Shown here: piece after piece, positions 35,331-47,533 of the stretch | Layout of the letters: every line of letters begins with the position of its first letter | Position numbering within the stretch: position 1 is the first letter of the stretch | From: Isoetes taiwanensis | Taxonomy: Eukaryota > Streptophyta > Lycopodiopsida > Isoetales > Isoetaceae | Reading direction: 5' to 3' | NCBI GenBank assembly: GCA_021234155.1 | Contig: JAJEKV010000058.1 | Span: 2,225,060 to 2,289,059 of the forward strand | DNA: 64,000 nucleotides | The notes under the pieces: generated by a model | The model's database searches: none | The model's input: only the letters and a program-made list of their open reading frames with translations | Told to the model about the DNA's origin: nothing | Position numbers and translations under genes: made by a program

Positions 35331-36924
35331 AGGAAGTGGTGGAGAATTCTTGAGCTACAGCAGATCGTTTTCTTACAGAGGGTGACATTCCAATAATACA
35401 TGATTTACCTTACATCATGTGTTTTGGACATATGAATCCAAAGAGCTATGGAGCAGGTCAAATGAAACTCTGGAACTCAAGATATCATCTTTTAAAGTTT
35501 GCCATAGTTACATAGGTTTCTAATTTGTCACAACCATTTTGGACTAGTCTGCTTTACAATAATTATTTGGGTCATTAGGAGGTTATATTTATTTTGTCAT
35601 TTATATTGACAGGCACATGTTTCTTTGACATGAACAAAGACTAATGGCATGAAGAACGAGCATTCCTTTTTCCATTCATTATGCAAAGGCAAGGCTTAAA
35701 CATTTAATATATGAGTAAAGATCAAGATGTGATCTTTTCTAATCAGTCTCTGTACACTTCCATTGTCTTTCAATGCAAATGGCAGACTTTACAATAGAAA
35801 CATCATGCCTTTGTTCCTTCAACATCTCCAGTTTTCATAGTAGCATTCTTTAGAGATTAACCTTGTTAATGTAGATGCGAATGTCGAACTAAAAGTCTGG
35901 CTCTTATTAAGTCTAGGTTCCTTTGTTCCAAATCGTCCAAAAGGCCAAAGATTGTTTTATGAACAAAACTGCAGGATTACGAACAATAAAGCAGACGAAA
36001 TATAATATGGAATGTCGAGCCAAGAGAAGACTGCAAAAGATTAAAATTGACCAATAAGGAAGAATTAAAGTTGGAATAGAGTTTTGATATGATTATCGAA
36101 GTTGTTAGTAGATAGATTGTGGATGTCAGAAGAGACATCATATACCAGTTGAAGAGAGAATCAAACATTTAAAAATTCAAGATCTATGCCAGACTGGCCT
36201 ACTCGTGTGCAGATTTAAGAGATTCAACAACAAAAGTAGGTATCAATTGTGTAAGCACATTTGTTACGTCTTAAAAAATGTAAGAGTTCACAATCCGAAA
36301 CACAATAAGGCCTATGTACCCTGTGTATTTGCTTGTCCGATCGAATTTGAGAAGAAGTCGTCGAAGCAGCTAGCTATATGCATGAAGCTAGTTAAAGAGT
36401 TACAGGATCAATCAGGACATCAATCTTTTGTTTGAACCTGTCATGCAGATGGACAATGTAGGTTTTTTCCATTTAATGTTGAAGCTGTTGCTAAGCATGT
36501 TTACTACAATATGAAAATTGCAATAATGGTTTGATGACATAGCATTATTATATATGGAAGCCTATGTAACCTGTACATTTGCTTGTCAGGTCGACTTTGA
36601 GAAGAGGTAGTCGAAGTAGCTGACTATGTGCACAAAGGTTTTCTTTTGTTATAAGCTTTTGGCAGATTGAAAAAAGGAAGACTCTGAGCCCAATGACATT
36701 CTTGATTTTTTCAAGCAGCTCACCTTTGCACATTTCGTAGATATAAGAAATGGTCCCATCTCTAAGATTTTATAAAAGGCATTGGCTTTTCTTGAAGTTC
36801 TAAACTAGAATTTAGTGGGTAGTTTTGTTAATTTACCAAAAATACCATCCACATCAACTTGGCTACATTCTGCAATATTGCCATAGCTGAAGCTTTGTAC
36901 ATAAACCCCACGACTAAGGCCCAC
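35331..36924. other. Intergenic with an 85-bp direct repeat
   Basis: 36306-36392 and 36555-36640 share GCCTATGTA(A/C)CCTGT, TTTGCTTGTC and TTTGAGAAGA, with about 80 percent identity by eye. The first copy lies in a 76-residue open frame (KHICYVLKNVRVHNPKHNK) that I do not recognise. Confidence 0.5.
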
Positions 36925-37468
36925 AACGTTACCTGCGTTCACATCTGCCCATGAAAATGCGCAGACTCATCGCCTCCATTCGCACAAGTGCCCACCATCT
37001 CCGAATTGAAATAGGCAGTTGGATTGGAAAGCGATGCCAGACTAGACTTTGTTAGTGCTACCAGATGGGAGCCATCGAGGATGAATGCCACACTTTTCAG
37101 AGCTGCCTGACCTATAATCAGATTCGGGCATGCTACGCTCTCTTGGTCAGGCCCAACCAGCCGCTACACATGTTACTGAGCACGGCCTCGGTGTGCTCAC
37201 TAGAATCATAAATTCAGGAGGTAATGGATCTGAGGGCTCAAATATGCCCCCGAACAATCACTTGTTGGGCAAAAAATACTTCATCATGTGTATATTTGTA
37301 TAGTTTATCAGCAGTCTTATTGCTGCCATGGTTTTCCCCATGAAACCCCTTGGGGACGGGGTTTTTTTTAACACGGGCAAGAATATGCATGCTGCGCTCT
37401 TGTATTGAGTTCCATAGGCCGATTGGCCTCCATGGATGCTAAAAAACATTCAATTCAATTCAATTCTA
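36925..37468 (+). mobile_element. LINE 3' end, second copy of the 1.2-2.9 kb family
   Basis: It aligns with 2337-2907 throughout. Shared features are CTGCGTTC at the start, RLIASIRTSAHHL-type coding, the zinc tail GAIEDECHTFQSC, the untranslated CCATAGGCCGATTGG and a final AT-rich run. The tail here is (ATTCA)n instead of (CCTT)n. The copy is severely 5' truncated, as is usual after aborted target-primed reverse transcription. Confidence 0.85.
37448..37468 (+). repeat. (ATTCA)n LINE tail
   Basis: About four pentanucleotide units follow AAAAAAC at the LINE 3' end. Confidence 0.75.
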
Positions 37469-38249
37469 TGATAGTAAATTTCATTTTAATAGAAACTGCT
37501 CTATTTTACAATGCCCAACAATACAATTTGGCCAAGACTAGTCCCAGCAGTGTAATATCTTCATATCGGACATGTATATATTCTATATAACTGAATATAA
37601 GATATGTCTCACCTGTCTATTTGAATGTCTTTGTTGTGCCTGCTCTCAGAATAGTCGTTCTAGTTTCTTGTAATAATTTGTCTGGCATGTAATGCCACTT
37701 TACAAGGTATCCTCAAGTTGTTCCTTCTTTTTTTCACATAAGAAAAATGATGGCCAGCTAGGGTTTTCTCTTTTTTGATTAAAATTCTATTCGTCATGCT
37801 CTTGTAATATTTTGAAGGATGTCATCCCTTAACTGGGTTATATTGCAATTTACGACGACTATCTCAAATCGCAGGGAGAAGCTCCTGACACATGGAAAAG
37901 GGAACAAACTATAGAAGATGTACTTAAGGAGGTTGATGTGGTATTTAGAACTGGACTATAAATGGGCATAACGCATAACATTATTTCATTAGAGTGCGGT
38001 TTTTATTGTGGGAGCAAATGTGTGCACGAAATTTTTATGGAGTATATAGTTTCTCATTGCAATGACATTTTATCTCTATCTAAGAAATTGTCAAGCTACA
38101 TCCACCGACATTACGCGGCCGCCACATGCTGTTACCGCATTTAAACGAGCACGAGGATGCTGCTATTTCTACGTGGCTATTCTTTTTCTTGAATGCGAGA
38201 TGCATCCCTAAATTCCTCGGCGATCACATTGTCGAGAACAATCTGCAGA
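37469..38249. other. Between LINE end and Copia fossil, no gene seen
   Basis: No recognisable gag, LTR or host coding signal. The 5' LTR and start of the Copia element would be expected here but I cannot find them. Confidence 0.4.
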
Positions 38250-41200
38250 GGTATTGTACACTGGTAAGGCTAAGAAGGTTGGTTTTAAAAAATTTTCACA
38301 AGACAAAGTAGGGCCTTGCTATTTATGTAATCAGTATGGTCATTTGAAGAATGAATGTCCAAGTAACAGTGAAAAAGAAGTGAGGTGTTTTAATTGTGAG
38401 GGCAAGGGCCATTTTTCTTTCAATTGCTCAAGTCCTAAAAGAGGAAGAGGTCGTGGTAGATCTCGAGGTTCTGAGAGGGGAAGAGGGGACAAGTTTGAGG
38501 GTGCTTTTCTAAGTATCAATATAATGGAGAAGCATGAAAGTAGTGAAGGAGAGATAGAAGATGACACCTTGGAGGTACGAAAAAGCTTAACTTGTAATGT
38601 TTCTATAAGTCCAAGAAGAAATAATAACAAGTTTGTGGTTATAGATTCAGGGAGGCAGAGAAAAGTGTAATGTGTGATATGCACATGTTAAAAAAATGGA
38701 AAAGAAAGAAGGCCATGTTCAAATTGGTGATGGAGGCCCGAAAAAATAGAAGACTCTACGGAGTTTTGGAGTTGTTTGATTTGAATGGAAAACCTGTTAT
38801 GCTTTGAAAGAGGTTTTGTGTGTACCTAGTCTTGTAAGAAATCTCATATCTGTGTGTCAGTTAGTGGATATGGGATACAAAGTTTTATTTGAACAAATCC
38901 AATGTAAAGTATTTCTGAATGATGAATTAAAGTTCATTGGCAAAAGAGTTGGAAACTTGTTTGGTTTTAATATTGATCATCTTCATGAAGTTAATGCGGT
39001 AGAATATCCGGATATAAAACTTTGGCATAACAAAGGCTATGTCATGTGAATCCCGCAGATAATTGAAGCTCTAAAAACAAGGGTATAATATCTACAAAAG
39101 TAGAAGAAGGAAAACTTTTATGTGGTGGCTGTCAGCTTGGAAAACAACCAAGATTACCATTCAAAAGGTCAAATAAAAGAGCAAAGGGCATTTTGGATTT
39201 GGTACACACGGATCTATGTGGTCCTATAAATGTTACCAGTTTAAGTGGACATAAGTATTTCATGACCTTCATAGACGATTTTAGTAGAAGGACAAAAAGT
39301 TATATTTTGAAAACAAAAGATCAAGCAAGTGAGGCCTTGAAATTATTTACTGCTGAAACTAGAAACCTGGAAGGAAAATTAAGTGTATAAGATCGACAGG
39401 TGGTGAGTATATATCCGATGAATTTAAGTTTTTTTTTTTTACAAAGCAAGGGAATCAAGAGGCAACTAACTTGTAGATACTCACCACAACAAAATGGAGT
39501 AGTTGAAAGAAAGTGCGGGACCTTACTAGATCTTTGTGAGATCCATGCTAAAATACTACGCCTACCAAATTTTCTGTGGGATGAAGGCGGAAGGCAAAGC
39601 AGTCTATATTCAAAATTTGTTACCTTCTACAAGCATTAAAGGTGCCATTCGAGAAATGCTTTGATGCAGTAAGCTTCCATCTTATGACAGATTTAAAGCA
39701 TATGGATGTTTATGTTTTGTTCATGTTCACGAAGAAGAATTAAGAAAGAAATTGGATGATAGGGCATATATAACATATCTTGTAGGATATGATTCAAACT
39801 CAAAAGCATTGGGACTATATGATCCAACAAGGAGGAAAAAATCATAGTTAGCGGGGATGTTATTTTTAATGAGAATGAGTTTTATAGAAGGATTCCCATG
39901 GTAAACTCGGAAACTCCATGTGACAATAAAAGGAAAGATGTTATTTCGAAATACAACAAGAAATAAATAAAGAAGAAGATAAAACTGAAAAACTTGAACA
40001 GTGATTTAAGTGATTCGACAATGAGTCGAAATTAATTCGAGAGGAAGTTGTTGAGTCTGAAATGGAACTTGGTATTGAACATCAAGAGTTAGAAGTTGAT
40101 CATGGTATTAAACCCAAGAGAAAGCCAAGACGAACCAAGCTCAGTTTTTGGCGGAGGAAGCTAAACATGTTTTAGAATCACATGGGAGAAATGAAATCGG
40201 AAGAAGCAAAAAGACTCAGATCTGCTGCGGGAGAAATTAATCTGATTTGACATTTTGATATTAGAAAATGATAAAATACCTCAAAATTATGATGAAGCGA
40301 GGCATGATTCTCATGGAAAAAAACGTTAAGTGCCATGGAAGAAGAAATGAGTGCTTTTAAGAGAACAAACACTTATCTTAGTAGTAGATATGCCATTGAA
40401 TAAGAATATAGTTGGAAGTAAATGGATATATCGAGTGAAACCGGTGTTGATAAAAGAACAAAAATTCAAAGCGGACCGGTTGCTCAAGGGTTCACCTGAG
40501 AAAAAAAGGAAAGATTTTGATGAAACATTCTCACCACTTGTGAAGATAAACAAGCTTAAGAATGCTATTGGCTATTGCAAATGCACAGATTATGAAATAC
40601 ATCATATGGATGTAAGTACAGACATTCTGAATGCTAAATTGGAAGAGGAAATATATCGATACACACCTGGATTTGAAGAAGAAAAAAGGTAAAGTGTGGA
40701 GGTTAAATAGAGCGTGTATGGCCTTAAGCAATCTCGGAGAATGGTATAAGTGTATGGATGGATATTTGTTGGAACAAGGTTTTGAAAAGCTCAATTATGA
40801 TGGGAATATTTACTGATTTAAAATGGGAAATGGTGGTGCATTATTGCTCAGTATGTTGATGACAACATTATGGTAGCCAATGGAAGCAGAGTACTAAACC
40901 ATTGCAAAGATATTTTGAAAAAGAGATTTCAAATGAGTGACCTTGGAGAACTCAAAAGATTTAAAGGAATTGATGTATCTGAGAATAGAAGTCAACGAAT
41001 ACTAGCTTTGAGTCAACAAGGGCATATTCAAAACATGTTGAAGAAATTTCATATGGAAGATTGCAATATGGCAAATACTCCTATGGTTCCCGGTCATAGA
41101 ATTTCTGCATATATGAGTCCAAAACAGAAAAACGAGAAAGCAAACAAATGGAGAAAATACCTTCTGAAGTTTTGATTGGTTGTTTGTCCTATGTAGCCAA

Positions 41201-41838
41201 TTGTACCAGGCGACATTGCATTTGCGGTTAATATTCTCGGTAGGTATAATGACAAGGCTGGTAAAGGACACTGGAATGCAGCAAAAAGGATTCTCAAATA
41301 CTTGAAAGGTACAATGCATTTTGGTATAGTATTTAATGAAACCAACTTGCAATTGCAGGCTTATTGTGATGCTGATTGGGGAGGAGTTTTAGATAAACGA
41401 AAATCAACTTCAGGGGTATGTTGTTTTATTAGGTGGAGCCCAGGTTGCTTGGAAGTGCAAGAAGCAAAGCAAAGATTGCTTTATCTAGTCTTTGAAGTGA
41501 ATACAACTTCAAATGACCACGTTGACTAAGGAACTTATTTGGGAAAGAAGGCTTATGGCAGAATTTGGATTTGCTCAAAGAGGACCAACAATCATTTATT
41601 GTGATAATACTAGTTGTATTGCCATGACAAAAAATCCGGTTTTGCACGAAAAGGTCAAAACACATTGAAATGGAAGTTCATTTTATCGAGATATGGTCAA
41701 AAGAAATCAAGTGCATTTGACCTATGTTAGTCTGGTGATCAAAGAGCGATATTCTTACAAAGGCTCTACCTTTATCCGATTCGAAAAATAAGGAAATCGT
41801 TACAATGTGATGACGGGGAATATCACATGAAGGGGGAA

Positions 41839-42381
41839 TGTTGGAAATGACAAAATTATGTGTCATGTGATATTCTAATCTATGAGAAGCGAAGGGCGAT
41901 GGATTAGAGTTGTTAAATGGTGTCATGTTATTCAAAGCTATGGACGATTGAATGGGGAGACCTATGAGAAGCAGTGGCGGTAGGTCAAAGTCAAAGTCAA
42001 AGTCAAAGTCAAAGGTGGCGGGCAACACCCTACCCGGATGTTGCTGGGCTCGCTAGAAACACACAGACACCCCCTGCCCGCCACTTAGGGTTTTGGGTTG
42101 GTCGTCAACGATCAAAGTCAACGGCAATTTGGAAGATAAGGACGGCCGGGGGCATCCTATTATTTAGGCAAGTTGAAAAACTTTCTATATGAAGGGCATG
42201 CACGATTTGACAAGTGGATATATCCAGGTTAATAAGAATATAAATAAATGAATGATGGATATGGAAAGGCATGAGCTGAGTGCAGATACAGGTGCGTGTA
42301 TGCAGCTTTAGGAGCGGGTGGGTTTGAAGGAGACAGAGTCTTGGCATACTTGGGTTCAAACCCCAAGCTCTGATTCTAACA
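41839..42381 (+). repeat. 3' LTR of + strand Copia fossil
   Basis: It begins TGTTGGAAATG right after the polypurine tract and ends TTCTAACA, giving the TG...CA ends of Copia LTRs with matching terminal inverted repeats. Upstream U3-like sequence contains a GTCAAA array. No matching 5' LTR is in the window, so age by LTR divergence cannot be estimated. Confidence 0.75.
41984..42013 (+). promoter_or_regulatory. Five tandem GTCAAA units (W-box cores) in the LTR
   Basis: The hexamer GTCAAA repeats five times without interruption, giving five TTGAC cores on the minus strand. More GTCAA cores follow near 42105-42121. TTGAC is the core of the W-box bound by WRKY factors, and LTR U3 regions of some plant elements use such sites for stress-induced transcription. 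Function here is inference. Confidence 0.5.
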
Positions 42382-43062
42382 TATTCCTGTCTCTGATACA
42401 TACCTCCTCACGTCTTTTTTGTATGGAGAAACTCTTGTATTTTCTGTCCAGAACTTGATAACAGTTTCTCTATTGTAATCTAACATGCTATCCATCCGTT
42501 TCCTCCTCATGAACATTGACCAAGGTCCTTCCCCTTTGTTAGCTTGCACCCTTCTTTGAAAAGCATTTGAAATTGTTTTTCTGGGGATGCTGAGCAATCT
42601 GGCCACTTCTGTTTGATTCAATGGCTTGACACCATTTGTACCTGCTGCTGCCATTATCAGGGTGGACTTCCTTGCACGAAGCATGTCATGATTCCTCTCA
42701 TACTTATGTTCTTGCATTGTTTCCTTCAAATTCTTCACCATTTGCTCGGCCATAGTAACCTGCTTAGATTTCTTTATAGAAGCAATTGGTAAATCCCTTG
42801 CCCTCCAAAGAAGACTGTCAAGGATACGGCCTTTGTCATTGTCATCAACATTTGTACTAATTTGGTTGAATACTTCATAAATTTCTCCTAAAATTTCTCT
42901 TATTCTGCGGCTCAATTTCTTATTTTTCTTTGAAGGTGAATCTTTAGAAGGGGAATTCTTCTTCATTGCTACCTTCTTTGCATACAATCTCTGCCTCTGA
43001 TCTCTCTTCCTTGCTGCATCAATGGCTCTATAAATTGAACGGGGAGAGGAATTGGGTTTCAT
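42382..43062 (-). pseudogene. Helix-turn-helix transposase-like protein, interrupted by LTR
   Basis: From ATG 43062 an open frame of about 227 residues reads MKPNSSPRSIYRAI, a lysine/serine-rich stretch (KKNSPSKDSPSKKNKKLS), a helical middle part, an HTH-like LNQTEVARLLSIPRKTIS and FWTENTRVSPYKKDVRRYV. It runs into the Copia LTR border at 42381. The motif set resembles proteins of unknown function, probably transposon-derived, found in mosses, ferns and some animals, where a longer C-terminal part follows. That part is missing here and was not found on the far side of the Copia element. The intact frame suggests the gene was open when the LTR element landed. Confidence 0.6.
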
Positions 43063-43290
43063 CTTTCCCGGATTTCTGTGTATTGCAAAATTGGTGAGGG
43101 CAAATTGTTGAATTTCGGTTCAGGCAATTCTTGGAAACAATTAGTCCCTCCATTTTGCTTGAATTCGAGATGGATTAGCCCGCCATCCACGAATATGGCG
43201 GGCTACATGCATTCATGTTTCCGGCACCAAACAGGCTCATGATTCTCTCAGCCTGTCATTTGATGGACGCGCACCCTACATGTCAATTGA
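43063..43290. promoter_or_regulatory. Upstream region of HTH gene with perfect hairpin
   Basis: TAGCCCGCCAT at 43177-43187 pairs perfectly with ATGGCGGGCTA at 43196-43206 across an 8-base loop, about 115 bases upstream of the start codon. Near 43300, CACACGTCGTGTTTAAAACACG adds further palindromic sequence. These may be subterminal repeats of a DNA transposon or a regulatory structure. Confidence 0.35.
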
Positions 43291-45739
43291 TCAATCACAC
43301 ACGTCGTGTTTAAAACACGCCGATTTTAAGCACTTGTAAGCGGCATCCGGACGGTGATTTCTGCTACCCAGTACCGATTTTGCACCCATATAACAAGCTG
43401 CTGCAACTGCTTCTCCCCATAAATGATTCAGTAATCCTGCATGCTTAAGCATGGATCTAGCCGCATCCATAATGGTGCGATTTTTGCGCTCTGCTACTCC
43501 ATTTTGTTGCGGCATATATCTGCAAGTATACTGTCTTCGTATTCCACGCAACTGGCAATACATGTTAAATTCTGACGATCTGTATTCTCCACCAAGGTCA
43601 GACCTTAAACACTTAACTTGCAATGATGTCTCCCTTTCTACTTCAGCAACATACAACCTAAAGGCATCAAATACTTGGTCCTTGGTTTTCAAAAAATAAC
43701 ACTTTGTGCGTCTACTGAAATCATCTATAAATGTGGTGAAATAAGACTTAGCGCCACGACTTTCAACTTGCATAGGCCCACAAACGTCTGAATGCACTAA
43801 TCCAAGCAAATCATGCGCTCTCCTTCCTTTATTTCTAAATGCCAATCTATGATGTTTGCCTAATATGCATGCTTCACAGACATCATCAATCTCAGCATTT
43901 TCAAAATGCAACTCATCCAAAAGATTATCCCTTTTAGCAATCCTAATATTATTGTAATTTACATGACCCAACCTTAAGTGCCAAAGCTTTATGCTATCAA
44001 GGGGAGATACTTCATTGACAGTATCTTTGATTGCCTTAATGTCTAATTCAAACAAATTCCCTCTTCTTTGAGCTTCAAACAGTTTAATGCCTCCTTTAAT
44101 AAACTTGCATCCATATTTATGAAAAAATAAATCATACCCGTTATCCACCAAATTCGCAACTGAAATCAAATTAAATAGCATCCCTGGGGCATATAATGTA
44201 TTTGGCAAACTTAAAACATTCTTTCCATTAACTATGATCTGCAAATCCCCTTTGCCATGCACCTTCTGCATTGCTCCATTGCCCATCTGCACTGCTTTGA
44301 AATCCACATTTGGCTCAATGCATTTCAATATGCCTGATGAGCCCACTATGGAGACTTTAGCTCCAGAATCTACAGTTAATGTGCTAGATCTATCTGAAGA
44401 TTCTTTTTCAATATTGACTTTAGATATAGACTGCATAAGCTCAAAGGGGAAATCATATTCACTTACTTTTTCTTCTGTGAGAACTCCTATCGTTGGCGCT
44501 TCTTTGCTTGACGTCTCTCCGATGGTTGCTACAACCGCGCGTCCCCTTCCTCGACTAGTTGAACCACGTCCTCGGCTCCACTTTTCTCGATTTGGACATT
44601 CTGCCTTGATATGTCCAAACTCTTCACACCCATAGCACTGTATATGCTCTCTCCCCTTCCTCTACCTCTTCCACGACCTCGACCCCTCCATCCTGTATAC
44701 AAGGTTACAGGATGTTCTTCCTTTTCACCTTCCACGGGAGGAGCTGCTTTCAGCAGCACGTCTTGCTCAAGCTCCGTTCTGATTGCTTCTACCGCCTCAT
44801 CCAAAGTGGATGTTGTTCTTCTAACCAAGGCAAGATCCTTGAACGAAATCTGAAAAGCTCTAGTTAAGGCTAATACCTTTTGCTGTTCGTTATAGTGCAC
44901 TCCCGCTCCTTCCAGATCATGTATCAATAGCCTGAGATTGCGTATCAAAACCTTCAAGTTGTCACCTTTCTTGTACTGCAAATTTCGCAACTTCATTTCC
45001 AAGACATCAATCTGTGACGAAGTTTTTGATTCATATCTTTCCAAAAGATACACCCAAATTTCCTTTGCACGCTTGTGCTGAACTTCAAGCACAATATCGC
45101 CACCCAATTTTGCCATGATTATCATTTTGGCGATTTCTTCCTTTTCCTCATCCTCCAAAAAATCTTCTTCCTTATTCTCTGATCCAGTAGATGTCTCTGT
45201 TTTGACCTTCAGCCTCAGGGGTGTTGCCTTTCCTTTGGTTGGATCAATCAAATCCCATAGCTTGTCTACCTTGAGAGCTTGCATCACTTTGGCCTTCCAA
45301 AGCTGGAACCCAATCTCTCCTTCAAAAATTTCTGTACTGTTCAGATATGTTAACGCCAACCGACTGGCCATATCTTAGCAGCTCTGATACCACTGTTGCA
45401 AACAAGCCACATCGCAGATTCGTGCTTGGATTTTGCAGCCGAGAGCCCAAGCAGCCTATTGCACAATCAATCTGCTATCACTACTTTGAATCTCGGATTT
45501 CTGTCTTCACCTTTAAACCGGTGCTTCCTATCCCCCCAGGCCGGATCCAAATCCGTCTCCTTTCAGCAAACCGATCTCCTTCTCTAATTGATTCTCCTTC
45601 TCGCTTTACTCCCTGGGCGCCGCTTCCTTTTATTCCTCCTGTTGCATTTACCTGATGCGGTTTGCCCTTTTCTGAATTGTTGCGTGTAGCCTCTTGAACA
45701 TCGACACCTGTCCTATTGTAAAAGGCTAATATTCCAACA
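43291..45739 (-). mobile_element. Copia-type LTR retrotransposon fossil, inverted
   Basis: From its 5' side (high coordinates): one LTR (45739-45394), a tRNA-Met primer site (TGGTATCAGAGC, 45392-45381), gag (45371-44530, starting MASRLALTYLNS), an RG-rich gag end with zinc-knuckle sequence, protease (DSGAKVSIVG near 44360), GAG-pre-integrase and integrase core (44140-43300, HSDVCGPMQVES, YMPQQNGVAERK). Reverse transcriptase, RNase H and the 3' LTR are absent. What remains is largely open, with about two breaks, so it is younger than the + strand fossil. Its LTR lies inside an exon of an LSMD1-like gene copy. Confidence 0.9.
45394..45739 (-). repeat. LTR of - strand Copia fossil
   Basis: This is a 346-bp LTR with ends TGTTGGAATATT (outer, at 45739) and TTTGCAACA (inner, at 45394), directly next to the primer binding site. 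Host exon sequence resumes at 45740. Confidence 0.8.
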
Positions 45740-46025
45740 AATCGCAGTAGAAGATGCCTGCGTTTTTGTTAGGTTTCATTGCCTTGACAAGCAGGGTAAC
45801 ATAATCCTGCATGATACAGTGGAAACACAGAACTCACAGATCTGCATCATCTCAGGAGCATATTGAATGGCACAGCCTTGGGCTCGTTCCCATTCTGGCG
45901 CACTGCCAAATATCCTGTGCTGTGGAGTGCAGTCTGTTTGAGCATTCTGGCTTGCTTTCTATCCACAAAAATGATAGAGTGCAAACAGAGGATGGAGCCG
46001 TTCAGGCTGATCAATTGGTGGCTTA
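45740..46025 (+). pseudogene. LSMD1-like (Sm-fold) gene, C-terminal piece
   Basis: Right after the Copia LTR the frame reads VEDACVFVRFHCLDKQGN and NIILHDTVETQNSQ, the Sm1-type segment of LSMD1/NAA38-like proteins. A frame change near 45830 leads to EWHSLGLVPILAHCQISC and AVECSLFEHSGLLSIHKND, matching the conserved C-terminal LGL-L-PA-C-C pattern of plant LSMD1 homologues. Such proteins are Sm-fold subunits associated with the NatC N-acetyltransferase. The N-terminal half is cut off by the LTR. About 25 bases at the start (AGTAGAAGATGCCTGC and on) are identical to the end of the piece at 47534-47674. Family assignment is from memory of conserved motifs. Confidence 0.6.
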
Positions 46026-47533
46026 AACAACATATGGAGTTCTTATTCCAACAATCTTCCTACTCCTGGTGAGTGTATTGAAATTTTCATTGGCTTATTA
46101 TGGAAGAAAAGTTGCTTTTAGAAGGAAAAGGTGCAAATTTGTATGTTTGCTCTCTTTTAGCAGAGGGTTCTAGTTCTAGATTTTGAAGTAAGTTTTTTTC
46201 CTTCTCATGATTCCTAGTTTCCAAGACAGGGATAAGCATATTATGTAGATAGATCTCAGAGAACTGCTCACAAACTTGGGTTATGTTTTATGCACTATTT
46301 TTGTGAGACTTCTTTTCAGTTCAACTATGTACACTTTTGTTTCACAATGTTTCTTCCATTATGCCCTATTTATTTCATTTTGCATTTGGTTTACAGGTCC
46401 AGGAATTTTCCAGGCGATTTCAAGCTTATGTATGCTTTCATATTTTCAGTATGTGAAGGAGGAAGATTGGCTTGCAAGTCTAAGAAGTCGCTCTCTGGCC
46501 AGAGAGCAAGGTTTGTCTTAACGTTTATCCAACCCAAGCATGTGATGGATTATTTGGGTTTGTGCCTTATGTTCCAGGAAGCCATATGCCAACAAAGACC
46601 TGAAAATGTCGTTTTTGGATATGTATAGCATGCAACATCACTGAGATAACACATCTTAGTGGCAATTCCATCTCAGGTATTTTCCAGACGATTTCTAAGT
46701 AGGCGATTTCAATCTTATGTATGCTTTGTATGCTTTCATATATTCAGTCTGTGAAGGAGAAAGATATCATATAAGATAAGATTGGCTTGCAGGTCTAAGA
46801 GGTCGCTCTCTCTAAGAGGTCGCTCTCTGCTCAGAAAGCAAGGTTTGTCTCAACGTTTTTCCAACCCAAGCATGTGATGGATCTTTATTTGATTTTGTGC
46901 CTTCTGTTCCAGGAAGCCATTCGCCAACAAAGACCCAAAAATGTCAGTTTGGATGTGTATAGCATGCAACATCACTGAGATCACACATCTCGGTGGCAAT
47001 TCCATCTCCGGTATCACTAAATGACATGCTTAGCAATGGGGTATAGATGGAATCTAGATAGGTTGGAGATGATGGTAATTTTCAATTGGAAAGCTGATAG
47101 TCATGGCCATGACTAGTCGCAGAAGCGCTTTCCTCTAAGCATCACTACTGACATAACCCTTACAATGCAACCAGATGATTTCTAAGCATTCTAAGCAGGC
47201 AATTTCAAGCTATCTTCCAAATCTATGGCATTCAATTTTCTTCACGTGACCGTTTCTTTCTAAATCGGACCGCCTAGATTTAATCTAAAAATTGGACGGT
47301 CCAATTAGTCCAAGAGTTTTTTTCCTCCTAGCTTTCTTCTCGCTCTCGCGCTTCCTTTCCTTTACAATAGCCAAATTTCATTGATCAGTCGCTTGAAGGT
47401 TAGATAGCCAGTGAAGGCTATGGCACTTGATCCATTTAGGGAGCCAGAAGGAAAGGTAACCTTTGCATGGTTTTTTGCATGGTTATTATTTTGAAGGATA
47501 ATAATAGGTCATGTGTGCATTATGGCAGTGCTA
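46026..47533. repeat. Tandem duplication of about 330 bp
   Basis: 46395-46690 and 46695-47015 are two copies in direct order. They share AGGCGATTTCAA, GATTGGCTTGCA, GTCGCTCTCT, CCAACCCAAGCATGTGATGG, CAGGAAGCCAT, CCAACAAAGACC and AGCATGCAACATCACTGAGA. Neither copy has a consistent open frame. 47230-47310 holds GACCG/GGACGGTCCAAT-type sequence. Near 47419 an ATG opens MALDPFREPEGK before a possible donor (AAG|GTAACC), perhaps the first exon of the gene piece that follows. Confidence 0.6.

Larger units (their letters stand above)
38250..42381 (+). mobile_element. Copia-type LTR retrotransposon fossil
   Basis: In order: a double CCHC zinc-knuckle gag end (38290-38430), protease region (about 38630), GAG-pre-integrase (38800-39180), integrase core (39190-39650, with DLVHTDLCGPIN and YSPQQNGVVERK), reverse transcriptase (40330-41170), RNase H (41340-41760), a polypurine tract (41831-41838) and a 543-bp 3' LTR. 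The 5' LTR and most of gag are not visible. The element is broken, with on the order of ten interruptions, so it is moderately old. Its 3' LTR ends inside a transposase-like gene, which it therefore interrupts. Confidence 0.9.

Noticed and set aside
42348-42381. tRNA box B-like TTGGGTTCAAACCCC near the Copia LTR end
   Set aside because: It is part of a small palindrome inside the LTR, with no box A upstream.
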